DNA of 64,000 bases from the NCBI GenBank assembly GCA_964483405.1, contig CAZABC010000011.1:9433-73432 (forward strand), given 5' to 3'. The notes beneath the pieces are model-generated. The model did no database searches, was not told the DNA's origin, and was given only the letters and a program-made list of their open reading frames with translations. Numbering within the stretch: the stretch's first letter is position 1; every line of letters begins with the position of its first letter. Of the stretch, positions 53,748 through 63,032 are shown piece after piece. The stretch comes from CAZABC01 sp964483405 (GTDB taxonomy: Bacteria; Chloroflexota; Limnocylindria; Limnocylindrales; CSP1-4). The position numbers were made by a program, and so were the translations under genes.

Positions 53748-54656
53748 TCAGTCGCGTGGGCGGGCGGTCAGCCGGACGTAGGCGAGCGTGAGGACGACCG
53801 CGAGGACGCCGATCCCGAGGACGACCGCGATCGCGGCGAGCGGCTCGCCGACGAACCCCGGTCCCTCGCCCGGGCCCCGCGGATCGCCGCCGGATCCGGG
53901 GGTGGCCGTCGGGTCCGCGGCGAGCGCGACGGCCCCGGCGAGCCCGATGGCCCCGGCGAGCCCGAGGACGAGGCCGACGGCAACGAGAGCGGCGCCGGCC
54001 ACGAGCAGGACGGCCGCGACGAACGGCCGCCGCCGGTCACCGCCGGCCAGGACCCGCATCGCCTCGTCGACCTCGAGCGTCGTCAGGACGAGGGGACGGC
54101 CCAGGCCGGCGGTGAGGACCGCCGATCCGTCGGGCCCGATCGCCGGCGAGCCGGTGACGATGGCGTGCTCGACCGAGGAGACGAGCTCGACGATCGCCCG
54201 GGCGGGAGCGTCGGGCGGCGTGCCGGGCGGGATCCGGTCGGCGACGTCGGCCGCCCGGCCGACCGCCTCGCGCGGGACGACGACGAGGCCGGGACCGAGC
54301 GCCTCGGCGTCGATCGCGAGCGAGTCGAGCCCGGCGTCGAGGCGGAACGGGACGCGTTCGCGCTGCTCGTCGACCGTCCGCCAGCGCCGGCCGCGGCGGA
54401 TCTCGATCCGGGTCCGGCGGAAGACGAGCGGGCGATGGGCCGTGTCCTCGAACTCGGCGTCGCTGTCGATCCGACCGCGGACCCGGACATAGGTCGGGCG
54501 GTCGGCCGAGGCCAGCTCGATCGCCCGGGCGAGGTCGACCTCGGGCGTCGCCGCGAGGAGGCGGCCGACCCGGTATCGGGGGCCGAAGCTGAGCAGGACG
54601 AGCGCGCCGGCGGCGAGCGTCGCGATGCCGGCGACGATCAGGAGCTGGGGATCCAC
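53748..54656 (-). CDS. GIDE-like membrane protein
   Basis: A 302-residue protein with an N-terminal helix (residues 4-24), a soluble region (about 40-205) and two C-terminal helices (about 210-240 and 270-296). The soluble region has the order seen in GIDE/MULAN-type domains: AIELASADRPTYVRVRGRI, HRPLVFRRTRIEIRRGRRWR, VPFRLDAGLDSLAIDAEAL, and SSVEHAIVTGSPAIG. No RING domain is present, as expected in bacteria. The biochemical role is unknown. Confidence 0.55.
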   Translation of the reverse strand: MDPQLLIVAGIATLAAGALVLLSFGPRYRVGRLLAATPEVDLARAIELASADRPTYVRVRGRIDSDAEFEDTAHRPLVFRRTRIEIRRGRRWRTVDEQRERVPFRLDAGLDSLAIDAEALGPGLVVVPREAVGRAADVADRIPPGTPPDAPARAIVELVSSVEHAIVTGSPAIGPDGSAVLTAGLGRPLVLTTLEVDEAMRVLAGGDRRRPFVAAVLLVAGAALVAVGLVLGLAGAIGLAGAVALAADPTATPGSGGDPRGPGEGPGFVGEPLAAIAVVLGIGVLAVVLTLAYVRLTARPRD

Positions 54657-54941
54657 GGCGCGGATGATAGTCCGTCGCCCGGCGGCGTCCCGGGACCGGC
54701 CCGGGGGATCAGCAGCCCCAAGGAACCTACTCGACGCGTGGGCGTTGAGGTGATCGCCGCCGTTAGCATCGCTCGGCCCCTCGGGGCTGGGAGGAACGCT
54801 ACGGGCCGCCGCCGGTCGGGGTCAATGGGGCTTGTCCACGACTTCGCCCGCGAGCGAGGCGTTCGTCCACAGTCCGTCCACCATCCGGAGCGCCGGGCCG
54901 GGCCGGACGGTCCGGTCGCCGAGCCGGCGCGTCGTCGCCGG

Positions 54942-55514
54942 TCAGTCCGCGACGCGGCCGGTCGCCGGGTCGAGGGCCGTCATCAGCCCGGCGTACGAGG
55001 TCAGCACGAGACGCCCGCCGACGAGCTCGGCCCCGGCGACGACGTCGGAGTGCGTGGCGCGCCAGCCGACCGTCCCGTCCGGGTCGATCGCGAAGGTCTC
55101 GACCTCCGCCTGGACGAGGACGTGGGCCAGGCGCGACGAGCCGAGGACGGCGACGAGCGGGCTCCCCGACCGATGCGACCAGCGCGGCTCGCCGGTCCGG
55201 GCGGCGAACGCCCAGGTGTGGAAGCCGTAGCCGACGACGAGGAGCCCCGCCGAGTCCCAGTACAGGCCATCGGGTTCGTCGTAGATCGCGCTCGCCAGGC
55301 GAGCGCTCCACGTCGCGCCCGGCGCCTCGACCCGGAGCTCGGCGCGGCAGAGGCGGTCCGGGTCGTCCGAGACCGTGGGGCCGAGATCGACGAGCGGGCC
55401 CCCGGCCTCCGACAGCGCGAACACGTCGGCGGCACGGCCGCTGCCGGCCCAGCGATAGCGGACCCGGATCCCGCCCGGGTAGCCGACGACGGCGTCGCGC
55501 GGGTCCGCGCTCAC
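54942..55514 (-). CDS. Beta-propeller-like (PQQ-repeat type) protein
   Basis: A 190-residue protein whose second half reads like two PQQ-type blades (LVVGYGFHTWAFAARTGEPR; VETFAIDPDGTVGWRATHSD; GRLVLTSYAGLMTALDPATG). The first half (YPGGIRVRYRWAGSGRAADV) is not recognised. GTG 55514 overlaps the YbaK stop (GTGA), so translation is coupled. There is no signal peptide. Confidence 0.6.
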   Translation of the reverse strand: MSADPRDAVVGYPGGIRVRYRWAGSGRAADVFALSEAGGPLVDLGPTVSDDPDRLCRAELRVEAPGATWSARLASAIYDEPDGLYWDSAGLLVVGYGFHTWAFAARTGEPRWSHRSGSPLVAVLGSSRLAHVLVQAEVETFAIDPDGTVGWRATHSDVVAGAELVGGRLVLTSYAGLMTALDPATGRVAD

Positions 55515-56110
55515 CCGGCGGGCTCGGCGGCCCCCGGCTGGAGCATCGGCGACCCGGGGTCGGCCGCCTCGGTCGCCTCCAGCGTCGCGGCCGCTGGCGG
55601 CGCCGGGGCCGGCCGGCCCTCCGCGATCGGCGCGACGTTGGCGTTCGCCAGCATCCGGAGGGTCGCGGGTGCGACCGGGAAGACGGCGGTCGGCGTCCCG
55701 GCCGCGGCCCAGACGACCGGCCAGCGGCCGAGATCGGGATCCATGACGACCCGGACCGGTCGGACGTGACCGATCGGCGGGATGCCGCCGATGACGAAGC
55801 CGGTCAGCTCGTTCGCCTCGCGGGCCGTCGCGCGCCGGATGTCGCGCTCGCCGGTGACGGCAGCGAGCCGGGCGACGTCGACCCGGTTCGAGCCGGAGAC
55901 GAGGCAGACGATCGCCTCGGGTCCGGCGTCGTCGGGGGCGACGAACACGAGCGACTTGACGATCTGGCCGAGCTCGGCGCCGACCTGCCGCGCCGCGTCC
56001 TCGGCGGTGTGGGTCGAGGCGTCGAAGGTCACGATGTCGAGGTCGACACCCTTGCGCGCGGCGGCGTCGCGGACACGCTCGATCGCTGGGTGGGCACGGG
56101 GATCGGGCAC
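55511..56110 (-). CDS. YbaK/ProX-type aminoacyl-tRNA deacylase
   Basis: A 199-residue protein of the YbaK/EbsC family: an invariant-Lys segment (LGQIVKSLVFVAPDD), SGSNRVDVARLAAV, and GFVIGGIPPIGHVRPVRVV, the GG-x-PPxGH signature. These proteins hydrolyse misacylated Cys- or Ala-tRNAPro. The last 45 residues form an Ala/Pro-rich tail not usual in the family. It is the first gene of a two-gene unit. Confidence 0.88.
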   Translation of the reverse strand: MPDPRAHPAIERVRDAAARKGVDLDIVTFDASTHTAEDAARQVGAELGQIVKSLVFVAPDDAGPEAIVCLVSGSNRVDVARLAAVTGERDIRRATAREANELTGFVIGGIPPIGHVRPVRVVMDPDLGRWPVVWAAAGTPTAVFPVAPATLRMLANANVAPIAEGRPAPAPPAAATLEATEAADPGSPMLQPGAAEPAG

Positions 56111-56230
56111 CGCGCGAGTCTAGCACCGGGTCGCCGCGGTGCGGCCGCGGCCGGGCACGGCCGAAGGACGGCGCCCGGAGGGCGGCCGGCTGCCGGAGGC
56201 CCAGGCCGGCCGACGGGGTAGCATCGGGAC

Positions 56231-56890
56231 ATGGAGGCGATCCTGTTCGACTGGGACGGCACGCTCGCCGATTCGCTCGACGCGTTCTACCGGGCGAACG
56301 CCCGGGTCGCCGAGCACTTCGGCGTCCCGTTCGACCGCGACCGGTACCGCGCCGTCTACACGCCGGACTGGCGCCGCTTCTACGGCCGGCTCGGCATCCC
56401 CGAGGCGCGGCTCGACGAGGCGAACGAGCTGTGGTGGGCCGCCTTCGAGCCGGCTGCCCGGCCGCTCGCCGGCGCGCGCGAGGCCCTCGAGGCGCTCGCG
56501 GCGGCCGGGTTCCGGCTCGGGCTGGTGACCGCGACGCCACGTGCCATCGTCGATCCGCAGGTGGCCGGGTTCGGCATGGCCGATCTGCTCGTCGTGCGGG
56601 TCTGCGGCGACGACCTCGCCGCGGTCAAGCCGGACCCCGCGCCGCTCCGGCGCGCCCTCGACGAGCTCGGCCTGGCCGACCGTCCGGACGCGGCGACGTA
56701 CGTCGGCGACGCGCCCGACGACATGCGGATGGCCCGGGCGACCGGTACCGGCGCGGTCGGCGTCCGCTCGCTCCTCGGGGCCGACGCGGACCTCCTCGCC
56801 GCCGGGGCAGGATCGGTCCATGACTCGGTCGCCGAGTGGGCCCGGTCGTTCCTGGCCGCGAGCGGCACCGCGGCGGTCGCGACGGGCTGA
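56231..56890 (+). CDS. HAD-superfamily hydrolase
   Basis: A 219-residue HAD phosphatase: motif I LFDWDGTLADSLDAF, motif II LVTATPRA, motif III Lys in DDLAAVKPDPAPL, and motif IV YVGDAPDDMRMA. This is the phosphoglycolate-phosphatase/beta-phosphoglucomutase-type branch with an alpha cap after motif I. The substrate is not predictable. Its stop TGA overlaps the next gene's ATG by one base. Confidence 0.88.
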   Translation: MEAILFDWDGTLADSLDAFYRANARVAEHFGVPFDRDRYRAVYTPDWRRFYGRLGIPEARLDEANELWWAAFEPAARPLAGAREALEALAAAGFRLGLVTATPRAIVDPQVAGFGMADLLVVRVCGDDLAAVKPDPAPLRRALDELGLADRPDAATYVGDAPDDMRMARATGTGAVGVRSLLGADADLLAAGAGSVHDSVAEWARSFLAASGTAAVATG

Positions 56891-57576
56891 TGCACGCGAT
56901 CGTCGTCGCCGACGGCGACGCCCCCGATCCGGCCGACCTCGAGGCGGCCTGGCCGGGCTGGGCGCACGACGCGGCGCTGGTCGTGGCGGCCGACGGCGGC
57001 GCGCGCGGGGCGGAGCGGCTCGGCCTGCGCCCCGACCTCGTCGTCGGCGACGGGGACTCGCTCGGCCCGGCGGCCCTCGCCGCGCTCGAGGCCGCGGGTG
57101 TCGCGGTCGAGCGGGCGCCGGTCGACAAGGACGAGTCGGACACCGAGCTCGCGGTCCTCGCCGCCGTCCACCGGGGCGCCGACCGGATCACGATCGTCGG
57201 CGCGTTCGGTGGCGCCCGGCTCGACCACGAGCTCGCGAACGTCGGCCTGCTCGGCCTCGATGTCCTCGCGACGCGGCGCGCGTGCCTCCTCGACGCCCGG
57301 GCCCGGGTGTCGCTCGTCCGCGCCCCGGGTCCGCACGGCGGTCCGGTCGAGCGGGGGCTGCCCGGCCCGGTGGGCGCGCTCGTCTCGCTCCTGCCCGCCG
57401 GCGGACCGGTCCGCGGGATCACGACCAGCGGCCTCCGGTTCGCGCTCCACGAAGGCTCGCTCGTCCCGGGCCCGGCCCGCGGCCTCTCCAACGTCCGGGA
57501 CGATCCCGACGCCGCCATCGTCGTCCGCGAGGGTCGGCTGCTCGTCGTGGAATCGCCTGCTACGCTCCGGCCATGA
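56890..57576 (+). CDS. Thiamine diphosphokinase
   Basis: A 228-residue thiamine pyrophosphokinase: LVVAADGGARGAERLGLRPD, LVVGDGDSLGP, PVDKDESDTELAV, GAFGGARLDHELANVGLL, and a C-terminal beta domain (GLRFALHEGSLVPG; LSNVRDD). It converts thiamine to thiamine diphosphate using ATP. The frame upstream is open but ATG 56890, overlapping the HAD stop, is where the family pattern begins. No TPP riboswitch is seen. Its stop overlaps the peroxiredoxin start. Confidence 0.92.
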   Translation: MHAIVVADGDAPDPADLEAAWPGWAHDAALVVAADGGARGAERLGLRPDLVVGDGDSLGPAALAALEAAGVAVERAPVDKDESDTELAVLAAVHRGADRITIVGAFGGARLDHELANVGLLGLDVLATRRACLLDARARVSLVRAPGPHGGPVERGLPGPVGALVSLLPAGGPVRGITTSGLRFALHEGSLVPGPARGLSNVRDDPDAAIVVREGRLLVVESPATLRP

Positions 57577-58061
57577 GCGTCACCGCCGGCGATGTCGCCC
57601 CGGACTTCGCCCTGCCCGACGACCGCGGGACGGTCCACCGCCTGTCGGACCGGCGCGGCCGCTGGACGGTCGTCTACTTCTACCCGAAGGACGACACGCC
57701 CGGCTGCACGACCGAGGCCTGCGGGTTTCGCGATCTCCACGCCGAGATCGAGGGCCTCGACGCGGTCGTCTGGGGCGTGAGTCCCGACGGGGCTCGCAGC
57801 CACGCGGCGTTCCGGGCGAAGTTCGGGTTGCCGTTCACGCTCCTGTCCGACCCGGATCACGCGGTCGCCGAGCGGTACGGCGCCTGGGGGACGAAGGTCC
57901 TCTACGGGCGGCCATCGACCGGGATCATCCGCTCGACCGTCCTCGTCGGCCCCGCCGGCACCGTCGTCCGCGCCTGGCCGCGGGTGAAGGCCGACGGCCA
58001 CGCGGCCGAGGTCCTCGCCGCGATCCGGGCCGCCGTCGCCGCGGGAGTCGCCGGCCGGTGA
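57573..58061 (+). CDS. bcp: Thioredoxin-dependent peroxiredoxin (BCP type)
   Basis: A 162-residue peroxiredoxin: APDFALPDDRGTVHRLSD, VVYFYPKDDTPGCTTEACGF (peroxidatic Cys in PGCT and a resolving-type Cys five residues later), and YGAWGTKVLYGRPSTGIIRS. It reduces hydroperoxides in the cytoplasm. ATG 57573 overlaps the preceding stop by four bases. Confidence 0.94.
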   Translation: MSVTAGDVAPDFALPDDRGTVHRLSDRRGRWTVVYFYPKDDTPGCTTEACGFRDLHAEIEGLDAVVWGVSPDGARSHAAFRAKFGLPFTLLSDPDHAVAERYGAWGTKVLYGRPSTGIIRSTVLVGPAGTVVRAWPRVKADGHAAEVLAAIRAAVAAGVAGR

Positions 58062-58170
58062 CCGCGGCGCCCACCCTCGAGCCGATGGCCGCGCCGGCGG
58101 GACATGGAAGCGCGGCTGCGCTCGTGGGGGGAGACGAGCGGAGCCGCGAGCCGCATCGTAGCACTTCGAG

Positions 58171-59016
58171 ATGACGCCGCAACCCGCCGCCGACATCCCG
58201 CCCGGGGGCTCCGCCCCGCACCGCCATCACCCGTGGCGACCGGCCCGGTTCATGGTCATCGCGGCCCATCCGGACGACGCCGACTTCGGCCCGGCGGCCA
58301 CCGCCGCCCGCTGGATCGACGAGGGCTCGGTCGGCTGGCTCGTCTGCTGCACCAGCGGTGACGCCGGCGGTCGCTCGCCCGACGACGAGCCGCTCGCCCT
58401 GGCGGCGACGCGCGAGGCCGAGCAGCGGGCCGCGGCCGCGATCGTCGGATACGCGGGGGTCTCGTTCCTCCACCAGCCGGACGGCGCCCTGGCGAACGAC
58501 CTCGCCCTCCGCGAGCAGCTCGTGCGCGAGATCCGGACGTTCCGCCCCGATGCGGTCTTCGCGACCGATCCCGAGGTCGTCTTCTATCGCGACGGCGGTG
58601 TCAACCACACCGATCACCGGGCGGCCGGGATGGCCGCCGTGGACGCCGTCTACCCGGCGGCCCGGAACCCCATGTCGTTCCCGGGGCTGGCACGGGCGGG
58701 CCTCGAGCCGCACGAGGTCCGTCGGCTGTACCTGTTCTGGCCGAACGAACCGAACGCCTGGGTCGAGGTCGGCGCGACGCTCGAGCGCAAGGTCGATGCG
58801 CTGCGGGCGCACGCGAGCCAGATCCAGCACCCCGACCGGCTTGCCGAGCGGATCCGCGAGTGGGCGGCCGAGGAGGGCGCCGCGATCGGCGCGACCGCGG
58901 CGGAGGCCTTCCGGCTCGTCGTCATCGACGAGGACGAGAACGCCGACGAGGGCCCGACAGGGCACGAGACCGTTCCCGAGGAGGTCCCCCCGGGTCGCGA
59001 CGGGCCGACCGCCTGA
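58171..59016 (+). CDS. PIG-L/LmbE-family deacetylase
   Basis: A 281-residue zinc-dependent deacetylase: AAHPDDADFGPAATAARWID (HPDD zinc motif), CTSGDAGG, and GGVNHTDHRAAGMAAVDAVY (second zinc histidines). Relatives deacetylate GlcNAc-Ins (mycothiol/bacillithiol synthesis), lincosamide intermediates or chitobiose. The C-terminal acidic tail (DEDENADEGPTGHE) is extra. It converges with the coiled-coil gene with nine bases between stops. Confidence 0.9.
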   Translation: MTPQPAADIPPGGSAPHRHHPWRPARFMVIAAHPDDADFGPAATAARWIDEGSVGWLVCCTSGDAGGRSPDDEPLALAATREAEQRAAAAIVGYAGVSFLHQPDGALANDLALREQLVREIRTFRPDAVFATDPEVVFYRDGGVNHTDHRAAGMAAVDAVYPAARNPMSFPGLARAGLEPHEVRRLYLFWPNEPNAWVEVGATLERKVDALRAHASQIQHPDRLAERIREWAAEEGAAIGATAAEAFRLVVIDEDENADEGPTGHETVPEEVPPGRDGPTA

Positions 59017-59025
59017 CCGCCAGGC

Positions 59026-60951
59026 CTAGTCGACGGCGAGCAGGAGCGGGCGGAGCCGGCCCCAGTCGTTCCAGACGTCGGTCAGCGCGTCGGCCCGCCG
59101 GTCGAGCAGGGCGACGACCTCGCCGAGCGTCAGGCTCCCGGCCCGGGCGATGAGGAAGCCCGCGGCATCCACCCGGGCCGCGGCGAGGAGATCCGGCAGC
59201 TCGGTCTCGGTCGGCCAGCGCCGGATCCGCATCGGGTCGAGACCGGCATAGCCGACGGCGAGGGACAGGTCGCGCTGGCTCGGCACCCGCCCGTCGGCGA
59301 ACCCGCCGAGGCCGTCGTAGTGGTGGCCGAGCGAGGCCAGCGCGGCGAGGATCTCCCGTCGCTGCTCGCCACTGAACATGCCCCAGAACGGGTGCTCGTC
59401 CGGGAGGTCGACAGCACTCGCGTCGATCGCCTGGGCGGTGATCGCGTCGAGCAGGCCGCTGATGGCGAGCTGCCAGCGCCCGACCGCGTCCGGGTCGCCT
59501 GCGCCGAGCTCCGCCGCGGTCCGCCGCACGGCGTCACCATCGCCCTCGAGCATCCGGAGGATCCGGGCCTGGCGCGCGCCGGGCCCGCCGTCGGCCGGGC
59601 GGAGCTCGGGCTCGTCCTCGGGATAGCCGTCGTCGGCATCGCCCGGCCCGCCGGTCGGCCGGGTCGCCGCGGCGGGGATGGCCTGGGCCTCGGCCGCCCG
59701 GGCGGCCGCGACCCGCTCCTGGCAGTCGGCGACGGCCTGGCGCGCGGCGAGGCATGCCTCGTGGGCCGACTCGGCCGAGACGCGCGACGCGGCGGCCTCT
59801 GCCTCGAGCCGCTCGATGACGGTGACCAGCGCACCCGCCGCCGCGCGCTCGCGGGCGGCCCGTGCGGCGCCGTCCCGCGCCTCGAGGTTGATCCGATTGA
59901 CCTCGGCCAGCCACGCCGCAGCGGCGGCATCGAGCGCGGCCCGGTCGGCGGCCGTGTCGCGGGCGAGCCGGAACGCCGCCTGGGCCGCCTCCTTCGCGGC
60001 GCGGACGGCCCGTGGGTCGGAGCGGGCGTCGGCCTCGTCGGCCCGGGCGAGGTGGTCGTCGTAGGCGCGGCGTGCCCCGCGGTAGGCGTCGGCGGCCGCG
60101 AGCGCCCCCTCGCGTGCCCGTTCGGCGACGGCGCAGCGGTCCGCGGCGACCGCCATCAGCTCGCCGCATGGACCCGTCGGGACCGGGCTCGGTGTCGGCG
60201 CCCCCGCGCCCGCCCCGCCGGTGGTCCCGCCCGCCGCCGGTCCGGGCGGCCGCTCGGGGTCGATCGCCATCGGGGCGTCGGACCGGTCCGCCTCCGCCAC
60301 GGCGACCCGGGACGGTCCGCCCATCGCGCCGGCGGTCGCTCCGACCGTGGCGGCAGCGCCGACGGCGACGGCGCCGACGGCGACGGCCGGGCGGAGGTCG
60401 TCGAGCCGATCGTCGCTCTCCGGCAGGATCGGGATGCCGACCAGCGGCCGCTCGGCGACGGCGACGACGGCGCCGCCTCCGGGGTCGGCCGCGCTCGCGA
60501 GGAACCCGCCACCGGCCAGCAGCGGCACGGCGGCTCGCCCGCGCGATGGAACGGGTGTTCGATCGGTCGCCCCGCCCGGGGCCGGGTCGGCCACGACCGC
60601 GGCACGGCTCCGCAGGGTGCCCTCGCCATGTCCGCGCCCGGGACCGGTCGCGACGGCGGCCGCGCCGAGCGAGGCCGCGAGGACCATCGGCGCGACGAAG
60701 TGCCCGTCGTCGGGCTCGGGTCGGTCGTGCAGCCGGCGGTCGGCCGGCCCGAGCGGCGCCGGACCCCCGGCGGCCGCGAACGGATCGGCGGCGAGCGTGG
60801 CCGATCGGGCGGGGACGCTCCCGGGCGTGACGGTGACGCGGATCTCGCGCGGGGCCGGAGGCCGGCTCCGGAGGACCTCGACGATCGCGGCACCGCTGGC
60901 GACCCCGAGCAGCAGCCCGAGCGCCAGGAAGGCGAACTCGCTCGCCGACAA
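59026..60951 (-). CDS. Unknown 641-residue membrane-anchored coiled-coil protein
   Basis: An N-terminal transmembrane helix (residues ~6-28) is followed by a long low-complexity Gly/Ala/Pro region with further hydrophobic stretches (about 80-100 and 185-215). Then comes an Ala/Glu/Arg-rich coiled coil (about 265-430, including AKEAAQAAFRLARDTAADRA and VTVIERLEAEAAASRVSA), and an ordered C-terminal domain (about 470-641: WQLAISGLLDAITAQAI, DEHPFWGMFSGEQRREILAA, PTETELPDLLAAARVDAAGF). Cysteines occur in pairs within the coiled coil. I do not recognise it. The layout fits an envelope or division-associated scaffold, which is speculation. Confidence 0.6.
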   Translation of the reverse strand: MSASEFAFLALGLLLGVASGAAIVEVLRSRPPAPREIRVTVTPGSVPARSATLAADPFAAAGGPAPLGPADRRLHDRPEPDDGHFVAPMVLAASLGAAAVATGPGRGHGEGTLRSRAAVVADPAPGGATDRTPVPSRGRAAVPLLAGGGFLASAADPGGGAVVAVAERPLVGIPILPESDDRLDDLRPAVAVGAVAVGAAATVGATAGAMGGPSRVAVAEADRSDAPMAIDPERPPGPAAGGTTGGAGAGAPTPSPVPTGPCGELMAVAADRCAVAERAREGALAAADAYRGARRAYDDHLARADEADARSDPRAVRAAKEAAQAAFRLARDTAADRAALDAAAAAWLAEVNRINLEARDGAARAARERAAAGALVTVIERLEAEAAASRVSAESAHEACLAARQAVADCQERVAAARAAEAQAIPAAATRPTGGPGDADDGYPEDEPELRPADGGPGARQARILRMLEGDGDAVRRTAAELGAGDPDAVGRWQLAISGLLDAITAQAIDASAVDLPDEHPFWGMFSGEQRREILAALASLGHHYDGLGGFADGRVPSQRDLSLAVGYAGLDPMRIRRWPTETELPDLLAAARVDAAGFLIARAGSLTLGEVVALLDRRADALTDVWNDWGRLRPLLLAVD

Positions 60952-61196
60952 CGCCGTCCTCCTCGTCTCGCCGGCCCGGGCGGAGCGCCGCGATCCGGGA
61001 CCGTCCGTCCGGGGCAGCGTAGCTGCGCACGGCCCCCCGGGTCAACCGGGCCCGCGATCCGGGTCGCGCATCAACGTGGAGCGGGGCACTGCGACTTTGC
61101 AGCCGCGCGAGGGCGGATGGTACAGTCCCGTGGCCGGCGTCCCACGGTGCCCCTTCCGCCTGTCCCGAGCCCGATGCACGAAAGGCCGTCCGCCAC

Positions 61197-63032
61197 TTGG
61201 CCATCGACTCGACCCAGGAGTTCCTCGTCCAGCCCGTCGACGCGTCCTGGCTGCAGTGCAACATCGAGTGCCAGGAAGCCTGCCCGGTCGGGACGAACTG
61301 CCGCGGCTACCTGAACCTCGCCGCCGAGGGGCGCTTCGAGGAGGGGTACATCCTGTCGCGCGACCCGAACCCGGTCGCGGCGATGTGCGCCTACGTGTGC
61401 TCGGCGCCCTGCGAGCGCGCCTGCCGGCGCGGCGACATCGACCGGCCCCTCGCGATCCGGGCGATGAAGCGCTTCCTCGTCGAGTGGCACGAGGCGTCGG
61501 GCATCCCCGACGTCATGCCCGAGATCACCCCGCGGGCCGAGCGGGTCGCCGTGGTCGGCGCCGGACCGGCCGGTATCGCCGTCGCCCGCGAGCTCGCGCT
61601 GAAGGGCTACGGGGTGACCGTCTACGACAGCCTCCCGTACGCCGGCGGGACGATGCTCATCGGCGTTCCGGCGTTCCGGCTGCCGCGCGAGGCGATCGAG
61701 ATGGACGTCCGGCTCGTCGAACGGCTCGGCGTGCGGTTCGTGTTCGACACGACGATCGGCGTCGACGTCACCTTCGAGGAGCTCCAGCGCGACAACGACG
61801 CGGTCGCGATCACCGCCGGCGCGATGAACGCCGTCGTCCTCGACCTCCCCGGCGAGGACCTCGAGGGCGTCCAGTACGGCGTCGACTTCATGAGGAAGGC
61901 CAACCTCGGCGAGGACCTGACGGTCGGCACCGACGTCGTCGTCATCGGCGGCGGCTACACCGCGATGGACTGCTCGCGGACCTCGCTCCGCCACGGCGCC
62001 GAGCGAGTGACGATCGCCTATCGCCGGACCCGCTCCGAGCTCGTCGTCGACGAGGAGGAGCTCGGCGAGACCGAGCGCGAGGGCGTCCGGATGGAGTTCC
62101 TCGTCAGCCCGATCGAGCTGATCGGCGAGGACGGCCGATTGACCGGTGTCCGCTTCATCCGCAACAAGCTCGGCGAGCCGGACGCGTCCGGTCGCCGCTC
62201 GCCGGTCCCGATCCCGGGCACCGAGTTCGTCGTCACCGCGGACACGGTCATCCCGGCCGTCTCGCAGGCCGCCGACCTGTCGTTCCTGCCCGTCGAGGGC
62301 GACTTCGAGGTCGGCCGCGGCCGGGTCAAGGTCGACCCGGCGACGTACGCCACGAACGTCCGCGGCGTCTTCGCCTGCGGCGACTTCGTCACCGGCCCCT
62401 CGACCCTCATCGAGGCCGCCGGCCACGGCAAGAAGTGCGCCTACGCGATCGACCGGTATCTCGCCGGCCGGACCGACGTCACCGTCGACGCGCAGGTCCG
62501 GGTCGTCAGTTCGTGGCGCCACGACATGCCCGAGTTCTACGACGTCCTGCCGCGCCAGCACATCCCGGTCGTCGCCGTCGACGCCCGGATGCCCTCGGCC
62601 GACCCGACGGTCAACTTCACGACGCCGGTCGAGCTCGGCTTCACGGCCAACCAGGCGGTCGCCGAGTCGACCCGCTGCCTGATGTGCAACTACAACATCT
62701 GGTTCGACCCGTTCCGGTGCGTCCTGTGCGGCGCCTGCGCGGACGTCTGTCCGGAGGGCGTCATCCACATGGTCGACATCAACCAGCTCAAGACCGAGGC
62801 CCTCCTGCCCGAGATCGAGGAGGCCTGCGGCTGGGACGACGGGGCGGCGATGATCCTCGACGAGGAGCGGTGCATCCGCTGCGCGCTCTGCGTCAAGCGA
62901 TGCCCGTTCGACGCCATTACGATGGAGCGGTTCGAGCTCCGGGAGGTCTCGAGCGACGGTCGGCTCTACAAGGAGTCGTACCGTGACGCGCAACTCGCCG
63001 GTCTGGCCGGCGTCGCAGGAGGGGCCAGTTGA
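61197..63032 (+). CDS. FAD-dependent oxidoreductase with N- and C-terminal Fe-S domains
   Basis: A 611-residue GltD-like flavoprotein. N-terminal cysteines 21, 25, 29, 35, 64, 68, 72 and 76 would bind Fe-S clusters. FAD and NAD(P) motifs follow (VVGAGPAGIAVARELALKG near 121; VVIGGGYTAMDCSRTSLRHG near 245), and a closing ACGDFVTGPSTLIEAAGHGK. The C-terminal ferredoxin domain has two CxxC-type clusters (CVLCGACADVCPEG and CIRCALCVKRCPFD). TTG 61197 is the likely start, with GAAAGG upstream. Coupled by a four-base overlap to cytochrome b, it probably feeds electrons into, or takes them from, the quinol complex. Confidence 0.85.
   Translation: MAIDSTQEFLVQPVDASWLQCNIECQEACPVGTNCRGYLNLAAEGRFEEGYILSRDPNPVAAMCAYVCSAPCERACRRGDIDRPLAIRAMKRFLVEWHEASGIPDVMPEITPRAERVAVVGAGPAGIAVARELALKGYGVTVYDSLPYAGGTMLIGVPAFRLPREAIEMDVRLVERLGVRFVFDTTIGVDVTFEELQRDNDAVAITAGAMNAVVLDLPGEDLEGVQYGVDFMRKANLGEDLTVGTDVVVIGGGYTAMDCSRTSLRHGAERVTIAYRRTRSELVVDEEELGETEREGVRMEFLVSPIELIGEDGRLTGVRFIRNKLGEPDASGRRSPVPIPGTEFVVTADTVIPAVSQAADLSFLPVEGDFEVGRGRVKVDPATYATNVRGVFACGDFVTGPSTLIEAAGHGKKCAYAIDRYLAGRTDVTVDAQVRVVSSWRHDMPEFYDVLPRQHIPVVAVDARMPSADPTVNFTTPVELGFTANQAVAESTRCLMCNYNIWFDPFRCVLCGACADVCPEGVIHMVDINQLKTEALLPEIEEACGWDDGAAMILDEERCIRCALCVKRCPFDAITMERFELREVSSDGRLYKESYRDAQLAGLAGVAGGAS

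Noticed and set aside
56780..56900. TPP riboswitch for the thiamine diphosphokinase gene
   Set aside because: The gene starts inside the preceding stop codon, so no leader exists, and no TPP-box-like sequence is visible.
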